From Gluconacetobacter dulcium (lineage in GTDB: Bacteria; Pseudomonadota; Alphaproteobacteria; Acetobacterales; Acetobacteraceae), in the NCBI RefSeq assembly GCF_014174165.1, contig NZ_JABEQN010000002.1:62001-126000 (forward strand): a stretch of DNA of 64,000 nt. Direction: 5' to 3'. The notes under the pieces were generated by a model. The model saw only the letters and a program-made list of their open reading frames with translations. It made no database searches and was not told the origin of the DNA. The position numbers and the translations under genes are program-made. Each line of letters begins with the position of its first letter. Within the stretch, counting starts at the first letter, position 1. This document shows positions 53,228-62,417 of the stretch, piece by piece.

Positions 53228-54514
53228 GTGGCGCAGTCGCCCACGCGGGCGGCCGTCATCCTGCCTTGGGAGCGGCCTGACCGTCAGGACGAGGTTCGCG
53301 CCGCCGAAGCCCGGCTGGAAGAAGCCGTGGGTCTGGCGGCGTCGATCGGGCTGGTGATCGTGCGTCAGGCGGTGCTGCTGCTGCGCGCGCGCCGGCCGGC
53401 CACGCTGCTGGGCAGCGGCCAGGTGGAGTCGCTGCGCCAGGCGGTGCAGGAGGATCGGGTCGCCGTCGTGGTGGTCGATACCCGCCTGACGCCGGTGCAG
53501 CAGCGGAACCTGGAAAAGGCGCTGGGCTGCAAGGTGATCGACCGCACGGCCCTGATCCTGGATATTTTCGGCGAGCGCGCCGCCACCAAGGAAGGCTCGC
53601 TTCAGGTCGAACTGGCCCATCTGGAATATCAGCGCAGCCGGCTGGTGCGGACCTGGACGCATCTGGAGCGGCAGCGTGGTGGCTTCGGCTTTCTCGGCGG
53701 GCCGGGCGAGACCCAGATCGAGGCCGATCGCCGGATGATCGGCGACCGCATCGTGCGGCTGAAGCGCGAACTGGAGCAGGTGCGGCGCACCCGTGGGCTG
53801 CATCGGGCCGCGCGGCGGCGGGTGCCGTTTCCGGTCGTGGCGCTGGTCGGTTATACCAACGCCGGCAAATCCACCCTGTTCAATGCCCTGACCGGGGCGA
53901 CCGTTTATGCGCAGGACCAGTTGTTCGCGACGCTGGACCCGACGATGCGCGGGATTCGGCTGCCGTCGGGCCGGCGGATCATCCTTTCCGATACGGTGGG
54001 GTTCATCAGCGACCTGCCGACGGAACTGATCGCGGCGTTCCGCGCGACGCTGGAAGAGGTGGCCGAGGCCGATATCATCCTGCATGTGCGCGATATCTCG
54101 CACCCCGACACCACGGCGCAGCGCGCCGATGTGGAAGAGGTGCTGGAAGGCATGGCGAACAGCGGGACGCTGGAGACCGACTGGCGCCGGCGGGTGGTCG
54201 AGGTGCAGAACAAGGCCGACCTGCTGGGCGGGTGCGACGCGGTGCCGGTACGGGCCGGGAGCGTCGCGATTTCGGCGATGACCGGCGACGGGTTGCCGGA
54301 ATTGCTGGCGGCGATCGACCAGCGCCTGACCGAAGCGATGGAAATCGTCGACTACACCATTCCGGTGAAGGACGGTGCGTTGCTGGCATGGCTGTATGCT
54401 CATGGCGAAGTAACGTCGCGCGATGACGGCGAGCAGGCTATTGTGGTGACGGTGCGGCTGCTGCCGGCCGATCGCGCCCGGTTCGAACAGCAACTGGCCA
54501 ATCGCGACCGGTAG
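53228..54514 (+). CDS. hflX: Ribosome-associated GTPase HflX
   Basis: A 428-residue GTPase. The N-terminal HflX domain (RPATLLGSGQVESLRQAVQE, VDTRLTPVQQRNLEKALGCK) is followed by a coiled linker (GGPGETQIEADRRMIGDRI) and the G domain with G1 GYTNAGKST, G3 DTVGFI and G4-type NKAD. HflX splits stalled ribosomes under stress. The start is GTG 53228, eight bases after hfq, so they are co-transcribed. Confidence 0.96.
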   Translation: MAQSPTRAAVILPWERPDRQDEVRAAEARLEEAVGLAASIGLVIVRQAVLLLRARRPATLLGSGQVESLRQAVQEDRVAVVVVDTRLTPVQQRNLEKALGCKVIDRTALILDIFGERAATKEGSLQVELAHLEYQRSRLVRTWTHLERQRGGFGFLGGPGETQIEADRRMIGDRIVRLKRELEQVRRTRGLHRAARRRVPFPVVALVGYTNAGKSTLFNALTGATVYAQDQLFATLDPTMRGIRLPSGRRIILSDTVGFISDLPTELIAAFRATLEEVAEADIILHVRDISHPDTTAQRADVEEVLEGMANSGTLETDWRRRVVEVQNKADLLGGCDAVPVRAGSVAISAMTGDGLPELLAAIDQRLTEAMEIVDYTIPVKDGALLAWLYAHGEVTSRDDGEQAIVVTVRLLPADRARFEQQLANRDR

Positions 54515-54556
54515 GCGCCCGCCCGGGCCGCATGGCCGGGAAGGGGAGACAATGTC

Positions 54557-55393
54557 ATGACGGTCGCGGTTTCGGGCGCGCATATGCGCACGGTTCTGGA
54601 CATCATGCGGCAGGCGGCGGCGGAACGGATCATGCCGTCCTTCCGCCATCTGGGCGCGGATGCCATCCGCTGCAAGAGCAGCAAGATGGATGTGGTGACG
54701 GTGGCCGACGAAGCGGCCGAACATGACATGACGGCCGCTTTCCTGCGTCTTTCGCCCGGTGCGGTGGTGATCGGCGAGGAAGCCGTCTGCGCCCGGCCCG
54801 ACCTGATGGACGCCATCGAAGACGCCGATCTGGCCTATGTGATCGATCCGATCGACGGGACGGCGAATTATGCGGCGGGGGTGCCGCTGTTCGGCGTCAT
54901 GGTGGCGATCCTGCGGCGGGGCGAGGTGATCGGGGCGGCGATCCTGGACCCGATCTGTAATATCGCCGCGCTGGCGGTGCGCGGCGAAGGGGCGTGGCTG
55001 GTGGGAGCGGACGATGCCGAGCGGCCGTTACGCTGTGCGCCGCCGGTGCCGGCGGCCGAGATGTGCGGCAATGCCTCGTGGCGTTATCTGCCGCGCCCCT
55101 TGCGCGACCTCGTGGCCCGCAATCTGCCACGGGTGATGGGGTCGTGGGATTTCCGCTGCGCGGCGCAGGAATATCTGATGCTGGTGGATGGGCAATGCCA
55201 TTTCCTGCTCTTCAACCGCACCATGCCGTGGGACCATCTGGCCGGTTGGTTGATCCATCGCGAGGCTGGCGGCTATTGTGCCCATTTCGACGGATCGCCC
55301 TATTGCGTGACCGATCGGGCCGGGGGGCTGCTTTATGCCCCCGATCGGGCAAGCTGGCAGGATCTGCGGGACCTGCTGCTCGACCCGGGCTGA
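54557..55393 (+). CDS. Inositol-monophosphatase-family protein
   Basis: A 278-residue metal-dependent phosphatase of the inositol monophosphatase/CysQ/HisN group. Metal and substrate motifs are VVIGEEAV, VIDPIDGTANYAAGVPLFGV and the late WDHLAGWLIHREAGG. The exact substrate (inositol phosphate, PAP, fructose bisphosphate or histidinol phosphate) cannot be fixed from motifs. AAGGGGAG lies before ATG 54557. It follows hflX by 42 bases and converges with mazG. Confidence 0.9.
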   Translation: MTVAVSGAHMRTVLDIMRQAAAERIMPSFRHLGADAIRCKSSKMDVVTVADEAAEHDMTAAFLRLSPGAVVIGEEAVCARPDLMDAIEDADLAYVIDPIDGTANYAAGVPLFGVMVAILRRGEVIGAAILDPICNIAALAVRGEGAWLVGADDAERPLRCAPPVPAAEMCGNASWRYLPRPLRDLVARNLPRVMGSWDFRCAAQEYLMLVDGQCHFLLFNRTMPWDHLAGWLIHREAGGYCAHFDGSPYCVTDRAGGLLYAPDRASWQDLRDLLLDPG

Positions 55394-55399
55394 TTCCGG

Positions 55400-56182
55400 T
55401 CAGGCTTTGCGTTCCTGCCGCTTCACGGCCTGCCACGCGGCTTCCATGTCGGCCAGGGTGCTGTCGGCCGGGGTCATGCCGCGTTCGGCCAGATGCTGTT
55501 CGACCCCGGTGAAGCGGCGGGTGAATTTGGCGTTGGCCTGACGCAGGCAGGCTTCGGGGTCGAGGTCCAGCTTGCGGGCCAGGGTGGCGAGGGTGAACAG
55601 CACGTCGCCCAGTTCGTCGGCGATTCGGTCGCGGTCGCCCGAATCGAGTTCGACTTTCAGTTCGGCGATTTCTTCATCCACCTTTTCGGCGACATCCTTC
55701 GCCTCGGGCCAGTCGAATCCGACGCGGGCGGCGCGGGCCGAGAGCTTGCCCGCGCGCAGCAGGGCGGGGAGGGCGGTGGGAATGCCGGCCAGCGTGCCGC
55801 GCTCGCGCCGGGCGAGGCGTTCCTGTTCCTTGCCGTCTTCCCACTGGCCGGGGGCCAGGGCGGCATCGCCGAAGACGTGGGGGTGGCGGCGGACCATCTT
55901 GTCGCCGATCATGCTGGCGACGGTCGCGAAATCGAACAGGCCGGCCTCCTCGCCCATGCGGGCGTGATAGACGACCTGGAGCAGCAGGTCGCCCAGTTCG
56001 TCGGGCAGGGCGGCCCAGTCCTGCCGGGCGATGGTGTCTTCGACCTCGTAGGCTTCTTCGATCGCGTAGGGGGCGATCGAGGCGAAATCCTGCGCGCGGT
56101 CCCACGGGCAGCCGCTGACCGGGTCGCGCAGGCGGGCCATGATGTCGAGAAGGCGCGAGAGGGCCTGGGCGGCGTCGGACAT
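55400..56182 (-). CDS. mazG: Nucleoside triphosphate pyrophosphohydrolase MazG
   Basis: A 260-residue MazG with two NTP-pyrophosphohydrolase domains. The first contains MARLRDPVSGCPWDRAQDFA and the EExxE metal motif (YAIEEAYEVEDTI); the second contains VDEEIAELKVEL and DELGDVLFTLATLARKL. It clears abnormal NTPs and affects ppGpp stress responses in E. coli. ATG 56182 with GGAGCC upstream gives the family start (MSDAAQALSRLLD). It is convergent with the phosphatase gene. Confidence 0.95.
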   Translation of the reverse strand: MSDAAQALSRLLDIMARLRDPVSGCPWDRAQDFASIAPYAIEEAYEVEDTIARQDWAALPDELGDLLLQVVYHARMGEEAGLFDFATVASMIGDKMVRRHPHVFGDAALAPGQWEDGKEQERLARRERGTLAGIPTALPALLRAGKLSARAARVGFDWPEAKDVAEKVDEEIAELKVELDSGDRDRIADELGDVLFTLATLARKLDLDPEACLRQANAKFTRRFTGVEQHLAERGMTPADSTLADMEAAWQAVKRQERKA

Positions 56183-56324
56183 CCGGGGGCTCCGTGCTGG
56201 TATCGGCGGGATCGTTTTCTCTCTGCACCGGTGTGGCGGGCGCGTCCAGCGTGGCACGGGGCTGGAAGCTCTGGCTGGCGGGGCGGAGCGGGATTATAGT
56301 CCCGCGCCCAGGATGGGGGATATC

Positions 56325-57269
56325 ATGGACGGACAGGCGACGGTTTTCATTGACGGCGAGGCGGGCACGACGGGGCTGGGCATTCGCCAGCGCCTCGACG
56401 CGCTGCCGGTGACGGTGCGTTCGATCGCGCCGGAGCAGCGCAAGGATGCCGGTGCCCGTCGTGCGATGATGGAATCGGTCGATCTGGTGGTGCTGTGCCT
56501 GCCCGATGCGGCGTCGCGCGAGGCGGCGGCCATGGCGGCGGAGATCGCGGCCACCGGTGGCCGGGCGCCGCGTCTGCTGGATGCCAGCACGGCGTTTCGT
56601 GTTGATCCGGACTGGGTTTATGGGTTTCCGGAAATGGGCGCGGGGTGCGCCGCACAGGTCGCGGGGGCGGCGCGGGTTTCGAACCCCGGCTGTTATCCGA
56701 CCGGGGCGATCGGGCTGTTGCGGCCGCTGGTCGAGGCGGGGCTGCTTGCGCCTGATACGCCGCTGACGATCAATGCGGTGAGTGGCTATAGCGGCGGCGG
56801 CCGGGCGATGATCGAGGCGCATGAGCACGACGGTGGGCCGGCTTTCCTGCTGTATGGGCTGGGGCTGGAGCACAAGCATCTGCCCGAGATCACCCGGTAT
56901 GCCGGGCTGACCCGTGCGCCCGTCTTCGTGCCGTCGGTCGGGCATTTTCCGCAGGGGATGATCGTCTCGGTGCCGCTGCATCTGGATATGTTGGCCGTGC
57001 CGGCAACGGGGGGTGACCTGCGGGCGGTGCTGGCCGATTTCTATGCCGGTTCGGATCGGATCAGCGTGGCTGAGGCCATGCCAGACCTTTCCGCCGAGAC
57101 GCTGGCGGGGACCGACCTGATGGAATTGCGGGTTCATGCCAACGAATCGCGGCGGCAGGCCGTGCTGACCGCGCGGCTGGACAATCTGGGCAAGGGGGCC
57201 TCGGGCGCCGCGATCCAGAATATCGCCTTGATGCTGGGGCTGGCGGCGCCGGCGCCCCGCGCCGGGTGA
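56325..57269 (+). CDS. argC: N-acetyl-gamma-glutamyl-phosphate reductase, type 2
   Basis: A 314-residue ArgC of the shorter type 2 class, which reduces N-acetylglutamyl phosphate in arginine synthesis. Signatures are the N-terminal FIDGEAGTTGLGIRQRL in place of the usual GxSGxxG, catalytic Cys123 in SNPGCYPTGA, and HKHLPEITRY with VPSVGHFPQGM. ATG 56325 has GGGGGA upstream; ATG 56313 is an alternative. A tandem repeat and tRNA-Leu follow. Confidence 0.95.
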   Translation: MDGQATVFIDGEAGTTGLGIRQRLDALPVTVRSIAPEQRKDAGARRAMMESVDLVVLCLPDAASREAAAMAAEIAATGGRAPRLLDASTAFRVDPDWVYGFPEMGAGCAAQVAGAARVSNPGCYPTGAIGLLRPLVEAGLLAPDTPLTINAVSGYSGGGRAMIEAHEHDGGPAFLLYGLGLEHKHLPEITRYAGLTRAPVFVPSVGHFPQGMIVSVPLHLDMLAVPATGGDLRAVLADFYAGSDRISVAEAMPDLSAETLAGTDLMELRVHANESRRQAVLTARLDNLGKGASGAAIQNIALMLGLAAPAPRAG

Positions 57270-57309
57270 TGGTTTGCTGGATGGTCGTTTGCCAGATGGT
57301 CGTTTGATC
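57268..57309. repeat. Short tandem repeat (about 15-bp units) after argC
   Basis: Two 15-bp units beginning GATGGTCGTTTG (57280-57294, 57295-57309) follow a shortened unit GATGGTTTGCTG (57268-57279) that overlaps the argC stop codon. No function is evident. Confidence 0.6.
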
Positions 57310-57360
57310 GTTCCTGCGCGATTGCCTGCCGGCCCGGTTTGCTGATAAGGAGGCCCGCAG

Positions 57361-57444
57361 GCGAGAGTGACGGAACGGTAGACGTAGTCGGCTCAAAATC
57401 GACCGCCGCAAGGCATAGGGGTTCGAGTCCCCTCTCTCGTACCA
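57361..57444 (+). tRNA. tRNA-Leu (anticodon CAA)
   Basis: The acceptor stem GCGAGAG pairs with CTCTCGT (G1-U72 wobble), followed by discriminator A and an encoded CCA. The anticodon stem GTCGG/TCGAC holds the loop CTCAAAA with anticodon CAA, reading UUG. A long variable arm (CGCCGCAAGGCAT region) marks it as class II, and the T-loop is GTTCGAGTC. It lies between argC and serC; no integrase is adjacent. Confidence 0.95.
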
Positions 57445-57458
57445 TTTCTCCGGACCGG

Positions 57459-58643
57459 ATGATGTCTGCTCTCTCTCCCGACGCGATCGCGAAGCCGGGC
57501 GTGCGCCCCGCCAATCCCTGTTTTTCCTCCGGCCCGTGCGCCAAGCGTCCGGGATGGTCCCTGGATGCGCTCTCCGGCGCGCTGCTGGGGCGCTCGCATC
57601 GCGCGCCCGAGGGTCGCGCCCGGCTGAACGAGGTCATTACCCGCTCGCGCGCCATCCTCGGCCTGCCGGATGACTGGAAACTGGGGATCGTGCCGGCATC
57701 GGATACCGGCGCGGTGGAGATGGTGCTGTGGTCGCTGGTCGGCGAACGGCCGGTCGATGTGCTGGCGTTCGAGAGTTTTTCGGCGACGTGGGCGGACGAT
57801 ATCATCAACCAGTTGCACGCGCCGGCCGCGCGGGTGCTGGAGGCCGATTATGGCCGCCTGCCGGATCTGGGGCAGGTGGACTGGGCGCATGACGTGGTGC
57901 TGGCGTGGAACGGCACCACGTCGGGCGTACGTATTCCCGATGGCGCGCCGATTCCCGTGGAGCGCGACGGGCTGGTGATCTGCGATGCGACCTCGGCCGC
58001 CTTTGCGATGGATCTGCCGTGGGATCGGCTGGATGTGGTGACCTGGTCCTGGCAGAAGGTGCTGGGCGGTGAGGCCGCGCATGGCATGCTGGCCCTTTCG
58101 CCGCGCGCGGTGCGCCGGCTGGAGGCGGCACCGCCGCCGCGGGCGCTGCCGAAGATTTTCCGCCTGACGGCGAAGGGGCGGCTGATCGAGGGTATCTTCA
58201 AGGGCGATACGATCAATACGCCTTCCATGCTCTGTGTCGAGGATGCGCTGGACGGGCTGCGCTGGGCCGAGGCCATTGGCGGGCTGCCGGCGCTGATTGC
58301 CCGGAGCCAGGCCAATCTGGCGGTGGTGGCGGACTGGGTCGCGCAGTCCGGCTGGGCGTCGTTTCTGGCCGCTGACCCGGCCGAGCGGTCCAGCACCGCG
58401 ATCTGCCTGACCATTGTGGCGCCTTGGTTCGTGGCGCTGGATGCGGCGACGCAGGCCAAGGCGGCCAAACGGATTGTCAGTCTGCTGGAAGAAGAGGGCG
58501 TGGGGCTGGATATCGGCAGCTATCGCGATGCGCCGCCGGGGCTGCGGCTATGGGGCGGCGCGACCGTGGAGGCCGATGACCTGCGTGCGTTGATGCCGTG
58601 GCTGGACTGGGCCGAAGCCCAAGTGCGCTCAGAGTTCGCCTGA
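57459..58643 (+). CDS. serC: Phosphoserine aminotransferase
   Basis: A 394-residue class-V aminotransferase of the alphaproteobacterial SerC type, converting 3-phosphohydroxypyruvate and glutamate to phosphoserine. Signatures are the N-terminal [49 protein letters not shown], and the PLP lysine in [17 protein letters not shown]. Adjacent ATGs at 57459 and 57462 are possible starts. serA and serB are not visible. It lies 15 bases after tRNA-Leu, so it may share its transcript. Confidence 0.95.
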   Translation: MMSALSPDAIAKPGVRPANPCFSSGPCAKRPGWSLDALSGALLGRSHRAPEGRARLNEVITRSRAILGLPDDWKLGIVPASDTGAVEMVLWSLVGERPVDVLAFESFSATWADDIINQLHAPAARVLEADYGRLPDLGQVDWAHDVVLAWNGTTSGVRIPDGAPIPVERDGLVICDATSAAFAMDLPWDRLDVVTWSWQKVLGGEAAHGMLALSPRAVRRLEAAPPPRALPKIFRLTAKGRLIEGIFKGDTINTPSMLCVEDALDGLRWAEAIGGLPALIARSQANLAVVADWVAQSGWASFLAADPAERSSTAICLTIVAPWFVALDAATQAKAAKRIVSLLEEEGVGLDIGSYRDAPPGLRLWGGATVEADDLRALMPWLDWAEAQVRSEFA

Positions 58644-58692
58644 TCTGGCGCGTGGGCTGACGAATGGCCGCAAGGATGATATAGGCGCGCGC

Positions 58693-59838
58693 ATGACGGA
58701 CGATCCGCCTCCCAATCCTGCCCTGCTGCCCGCAGGCTTTGTCGATCTGCTGCCTTCCGATGCCGAGGCCGAGGCCGCCGGTATGGAAAGCCTGATGCGG
58801 GTCTTTGCTTCGCATGGCTACAGCCGGGTGAAGCCGCCTCTGCTGGAGTTCGAGGATACGCTGCTGAGCGGGTCCGGCGCGGCGGTGGCCGATCAGGCCT
58901 TTCGCCTGATGGACCCGGATACGCGGCGGATGATGGCGTTGCGGCCCGATATCACGCCGCAGATCGCGCGGATTGCCGCGACGCGGCTGGCCGATGCGCC
59001 GCGCCCGCTGCGCCTTTCATATACCGGGCTGTGTGTGCAGGCGAGTGGTGGAGCGCGGGAGAGCGACCGGCAGATTTCGCAGGCCGGTATCGAACTGATC
59101 GGGCCGGATACGCCCGAGGCCGATGCCGAAGTGGTGGCGTTGGGGGCCGAGGCGCTGGCGGCACTGGGTGTGCCCGGCGTGTCGTTCGACCTGACGATGC
59201 CGCCGCTGGTGCCGGCGCTGATTGCGGAAGTGGGCTTTACCCCTGCCGAGCGGCAGGCGCTGATGCGGGCGCTGGACCGCAAGGATGCGGCGGCGGTGGC
59301 GAAGCTGGCCGGTGGGCTGGCGCCGGTGTTGACCGAGTTGCTGCATGCGGCCGGGCCGGCCGAGCGGGCGCTGTCGGTGCTGGGCGGCCTGGTGCTGCCC
59401 GCGCCTGTCCGGGTGCTGAGCGAGCGTCTGGCCGCCACCTTTGCCGCGATCACGGCGCGGGTGCCGGATATCCGCCTGACCGTTGACCCGGTCGAATTCC
59501 GGGGGCTGCATTATCATACCGGCGTCTGTGTGACGGTGTATGCGCGTGGGCAGCATGAAGAGCTGGGTCGTGGTGGACGCTATGTGTCCAATAATGACGA
59601 GCCGGCCTGTGGCCTGACGCTGCGGCCTGAGGCGTTGCTGCGGGCGGCGCCCGCCAGGGCTGGCCGGGTACGCGTGTTTCTGCCCGTGGACTGCGATCCG
59701 GCAGTCGGCAAGCGGTTGCGGGCCGAGGGGTATGCGACCGTCGATGGGTTGGTGCCTGTCGCGGACAGCAAGGCCGAGGCGCGGCGGCTGGAATGCGATA
59801 TGATCGTGGCCGGCGACGGAGTGGTGGCGCTGAACTGA
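58693..59838 (+). CDS. hisZ: ATP phosphoribosyltransferase regulatory subunit HisZ
   Basis: A 381-residue HisZ, a histidyl-tRNA-synthetase-like protein that complexes with short HisG in the first step of histidine synthesis. Class II synthetase-like motifs are LPAGFVDLLPSDAEAEA, GYSRVKPPLLEFED, FRLMDPDTRRMMALRPDITP and LGRGGRYVSNN. It lacks the C-terminal anticodon-binding domain of true HisRS. HisG is not in the window. purA follows after 87 bases and a hairpin. Confidence 0.93.
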   Translation: MTDDPPPNPALLPAGFVDLLPSDAEAEAAGMESLMRVFASHGYSRVKPPLLEFEDTLLSGSGAAVADQAFRLMDPDTRRMMALRPDITPQIARIAATRLADAPRPLRLSYTGLCVQASGGARESDRQISQAGIELIGPDTPEADAEVVALGAEALAALGVPGVSFDLTMPPLVPALIAEVGFTPAERQALMRALDRKDAAAVAKLAGGLAPVLTELLHAAGPAERALSVLGGLVLPAPVRVLSERLAATFAAITARVPDIRLTVDPVEFRGLHYHTGVCVTVYARGQHEELGRGGRYVSNNDEPACGLTLRPEALLRAAPARAGRVRVFLPVDCDPAVGKRLRAEGYATVDGLVPVADSKAEARRLECDMIVAGDGVVALN

Positions 59839-59853
59839 CGCGCCTGTTAAGCC

Positions 59854-59884
59854 GGGCGGCTGGGCGGCCGGTGCCGCCCCTTTT
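59854..59884 (+). terminator. Hairpin with T tract between hisZ and purA
   Basis: GGGCGGC (59854-59860) pairs with GCCGCCC (59873-59879) around a 12-base loop, followed by C and TTTT. This resembles a weak rho-independent terminator. Confidence 0.5.
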
Positions 59885-59925
59885 GTGTTGCGTTCCGGCC
59901 GGATCGTTTTTCTGAGGAGCTTCTG

Positions 59926-61215
59926 ATGTCCAACGTCACCGTGATCGGCGCCCAATGGGGTGACGAGGGGAAGGGCAAGATCGTCGACTGGCTTGCCAGC
60001 CGGGCGGATATCGTCGTCCGTTTCCAGGGTGGGCACAATGCCGGCCACACGCTGGTGGTGGGTGACCAGACCTACAAGCTGTCGCTGCTGCCCTCCGGCC
60101 TGGTGCGTGGCAAGATGGGTGTGATCGGCAATGGCGTTGTCGTCGATCCTGAGGCGCTGCTGACCGAGATCGACCGTGTGACGGCGCAGGGGCTGAAGGT
60201 GACGCCGGAGACGCTGCGCATCGCCGAGAACGTGCCGTTGATCCTGCCCGTACATGGCGCGATCGACCGTGCCCGCGAAGAGGCGCGTGGTGCGCGCAAG
60301 ATCGGGACCACCGGGCGTGGGATCGGCCCGGCCTACGAAGACAAGGTGGCGCGTCGGGCCATCCGTCTGTGCGATCTGGCCGAGCCGGAGACGCTGGACT
60401 GGAAGCTGGACGAACTGCTGCTGCATCACAATACGCTGCTGGCCGGGCTGGGGGCGCCGACCTTTACCAAGGCCGCGCTGCTTGATCACATGAATGCGCT
60501 GGCGCCCCGCGTGCTGCCTTATATGGACACGGTGTGGGATCTGCTGGACGACGCGCGCCGGGCCGGCCGCCGCATCCTGTTCGAAGGCGCGCAGGCGGTG
60601 ATGCTGGATGTCGATCATGGGACGTATCCGTTCGTGACCAGTTCCAACACCATCGCGGCCAATGCGGCGACGGGGAGTGGCGTGGGGCCTGGTACGGTCG
60701 GTTTCGTGCTGGGGATTGCCAAAGCCTATTCGACGCGCGTGGGCGAGGGGCCGTTCCCCAGCGAACTGCATGACGAGATGGGGCGTACGCTGGGCACGCG
60801 CGGGCATGAATTCGGCACCGTGACCGGTCGTCCGCGCCGTTGTGGCTGGTTCGACGCCATGCTGGTGCGTCGCGCGGTGCGCGTCGGCGGGATCAACGGG
60901 CTGGCGCTGACCAAGCTGGACGTTCTGGACGGGCTGCCGGAGATCAAGGTCTGCGTCGGCTATGAGCTGGACGGCAAGGAAATCCGCAGCTTCCCGTCGG
61001 CTCCGGCGGCGCAGGCTCGGGTGACCCCGATCTATGAGACGATGGAAGGCTGGACCGACAGCACCCGTGGTGCCCGTTCCTGGGCCGATCTGCCGGCGCA
61101 GGCGATCAAGTATGTGCGCCGGATCGAGGAACTGGTCGAAGCGCCGGTGACGCTGCTCTCCACCAGCCCGGAGCGTGACGACACTATCCTGATGCGCGAC
61201 CCCTTCGAGGGCTGA
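59926..61215 (+). CDS. purA: Adenylosuccinate synthetase
   Basis: A 429-residue PurA, which joins IMP and aspartate using GTP in AMP synthesis. Signatures are the N-terminal [57 protein letters not shown] and [19 protein letters not shown] lies about ten bases before ATG 59926. It ends just before a strong bidirectional terminator. Confidence 0.99.
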   Translation: MSNVTVIGAQWGDEGKGKIVDWLASRADIVVRFQGGHNAGHTLVVGDQTYKLSLLPSGLVRGKMGVIGNGVVVDPEALLTEIDRVTAQGLKVTPETLRIAENVPLILPVHGAIDRAREEARGARKIGTTGRGIGPAYEDKVARRAIRLCDLAEPETLDWKLDELLLHHNTLLAGLGAPTFTKAALLDHMNALAPRVLPYMDTVWDLLDDARRAGRRILFEGAQAVMLDVDHGTYPFVTSSNTIAANAATGSGVGPGTVGFVLGIAKAYSTRVGEGPFPSELHDEMGRTLGTRGHEFGTVTGRPRRCGWFDAMLVRRAVRVGGINGLALTKLDVLDGLPEIKVCVGYELDGKEIRSFPSAPAAQARVTPIYETMEGWTDSTRGARSWADLPAQAIKYVRRIEELVEAPVTLLSTSPERDDTILMRDPFEG

Positions 61216-61225
61216 CGCCCATGCG

Positions 61226-61262
61226 AAAAGGGCCGGACCTGTGATGGTCCGGCCCTTTTTTT
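61226..61262. terminator. Strong bidirectional rho-independent terminator (purA/rpoH)
   Basis: AAAAGGGCCGGACC (61226-61239) and GGTCCGGCCCTTTT (61246-61259) form a perfect 14-bp stem with a 6-base loop, followed by more Ts. On the other strand the leading A run acts as a T tract. It serves the convergent purA and rpoH genes. Confidence 0.93.
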
Positions 61263-61282
61263 GTCGGGGTCTTGCCGGGCGG

Positions 61283-62167
61283 TCAGGCCGCGCTGGCGCC
61301 GCGATGGGTTTCGACTTCCGCCTTCATCGCGGCCTGCACCTTCTCGAAGGCCCGGACCTCGATCTGGCGCACCCGCTCGCGCGAGATGTTGTAGGTGTGC
61401 GACAGATCTTCCAGCGTTGACGGTTCGTCCTTCAGTCGGCGTTCGGTCAGGATATGCCGTTCGCGCGCGTTCAGGGTTTTCAGCGCGTTGTCCAGCAGGG
61501 CCTTGCGGCCGCTGAATTCCTCGCTTTCCGCCAGCGTCTCTTCCTGGTTGTCGTGGTCGTCGACCAGCCAGTCCTGCCATTCGCCTTCGCTATCGGCGCG
61601 CAGGGGGGCGTTCAGGCTGTGATCGGGCGCCGAGAGCCGGCGGTTCATGTTGATCACGTCCTGTTCCGGCACGCCCAGCGACTTGGCGATCTGGTTCACC
61701 TGTTCGGGTTGCAGGTCGCCATCGTCGATGGCCTGCATCTGGCCCTTGAGGCGGCGCAGATTGAAGAACAGCTTCTTCTGGGCGGCGGTGGTGCCCATTT
61801 TGACCAGCGACCAGCTATGCAGGATATATTCCTGGATCGCGGCGCGAATCCACCACATCGCATAGGTCGCCAGCCGGAAGCCGCGATCGGGGTCGAAGCG
61901 GCGGACCGCCTGCATCATCCCGATATTGCCCTCGCTGATCAGTTCGCCCAGCGGCAGGCCGTAGCCGCGATATCCCATCGCGATCTTGGCGACGAGGCGC
62001 AGGTGCGAGGTGACCAGCGTATGCGCGGCCTTGGTATCGCCCTTGTCCCGCCAGCTCCGCGACAGACGCTGCTCGTCTTCCGGCGAGAGCATCGGAAACT
62101 TGCGGATATCCTGGAGGTACCTTGAAAGGTTGGTCTCGGGACCAACATTGAGAACTGAAGAGGCCAT
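61283..62167 (-). CDS. rpoH: Heat-shock sigma factor RpoH (sigma-32)
   Basis: A 294-residue alternative sigma factor for heat-shock genes. Region 2 has LRLVAKIAMGYRGYGLPLGE and GFRLATYAMWWIRAAIQEYI; the RpoH box QKKLFFNLRRLK is present; region 4 has LNARERHILTERRLKDEPST and [28 protein letters not shown] lies about nine bases before ATG 62167. It is followed (same strand, upstream in coordinates) by the purA terminator. No temperature-sensing leader was assessed. Confidence 0.97.
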   Translation of the reverse strand: MASSVLNVGPETNLSRYLQDIRKFPMLSPEDEQRLSRSWRDKGDTKAAHTLVTSHLRLVAKIAMGYRGYGLPLGELISEGNIGMMQAVRRFDPDRGFRLATYAMWWIRAAIQEYILHSWSLVKMGTTAAQKKLFFNLRRLKGQMQAIDDGDLQPEQVNQIAKSLGVPEQDVINMNRRLSAPDHSLNAPLRADSEGEWQDWLVDDHDNQEETLAESEEFSGRKALLDNALKTLNARERHILTERRLKDEPSTLEDLSHTYNISRERVRQIEVRAFEKVQAAMKAEVETHRGASAA

Positions 62168-62417
62168 TGGTCGGACTCCTTTTCCCTGAGGGAGGCCATG
62201 TCCCGCTGATGTCCTAAAGGCACATCTGGCGACAGGGTTGCATGGCCGGCCCGTATGACGCGTGGATGGACTTCACGTCCCCGCGTGGCACCCCCTCCGA
62301 GGGCCGCACCGTCGCGGGACGTCCATTCCGACGGTAGCGTCACCCGTCGAAGCATGGACCAAGCCTATCGGCCCGGTCTGGGAGCGTCAAGGAAGCTCCT
62401 GGGATATTGCCTTAAAA

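Noticed and set aside
57345-57460. tRNA-Leu as an integration site for a mobile element
   Set aside because: No integrase, no duplicated tRNA 3' end and only housekeeping genes on both sides.
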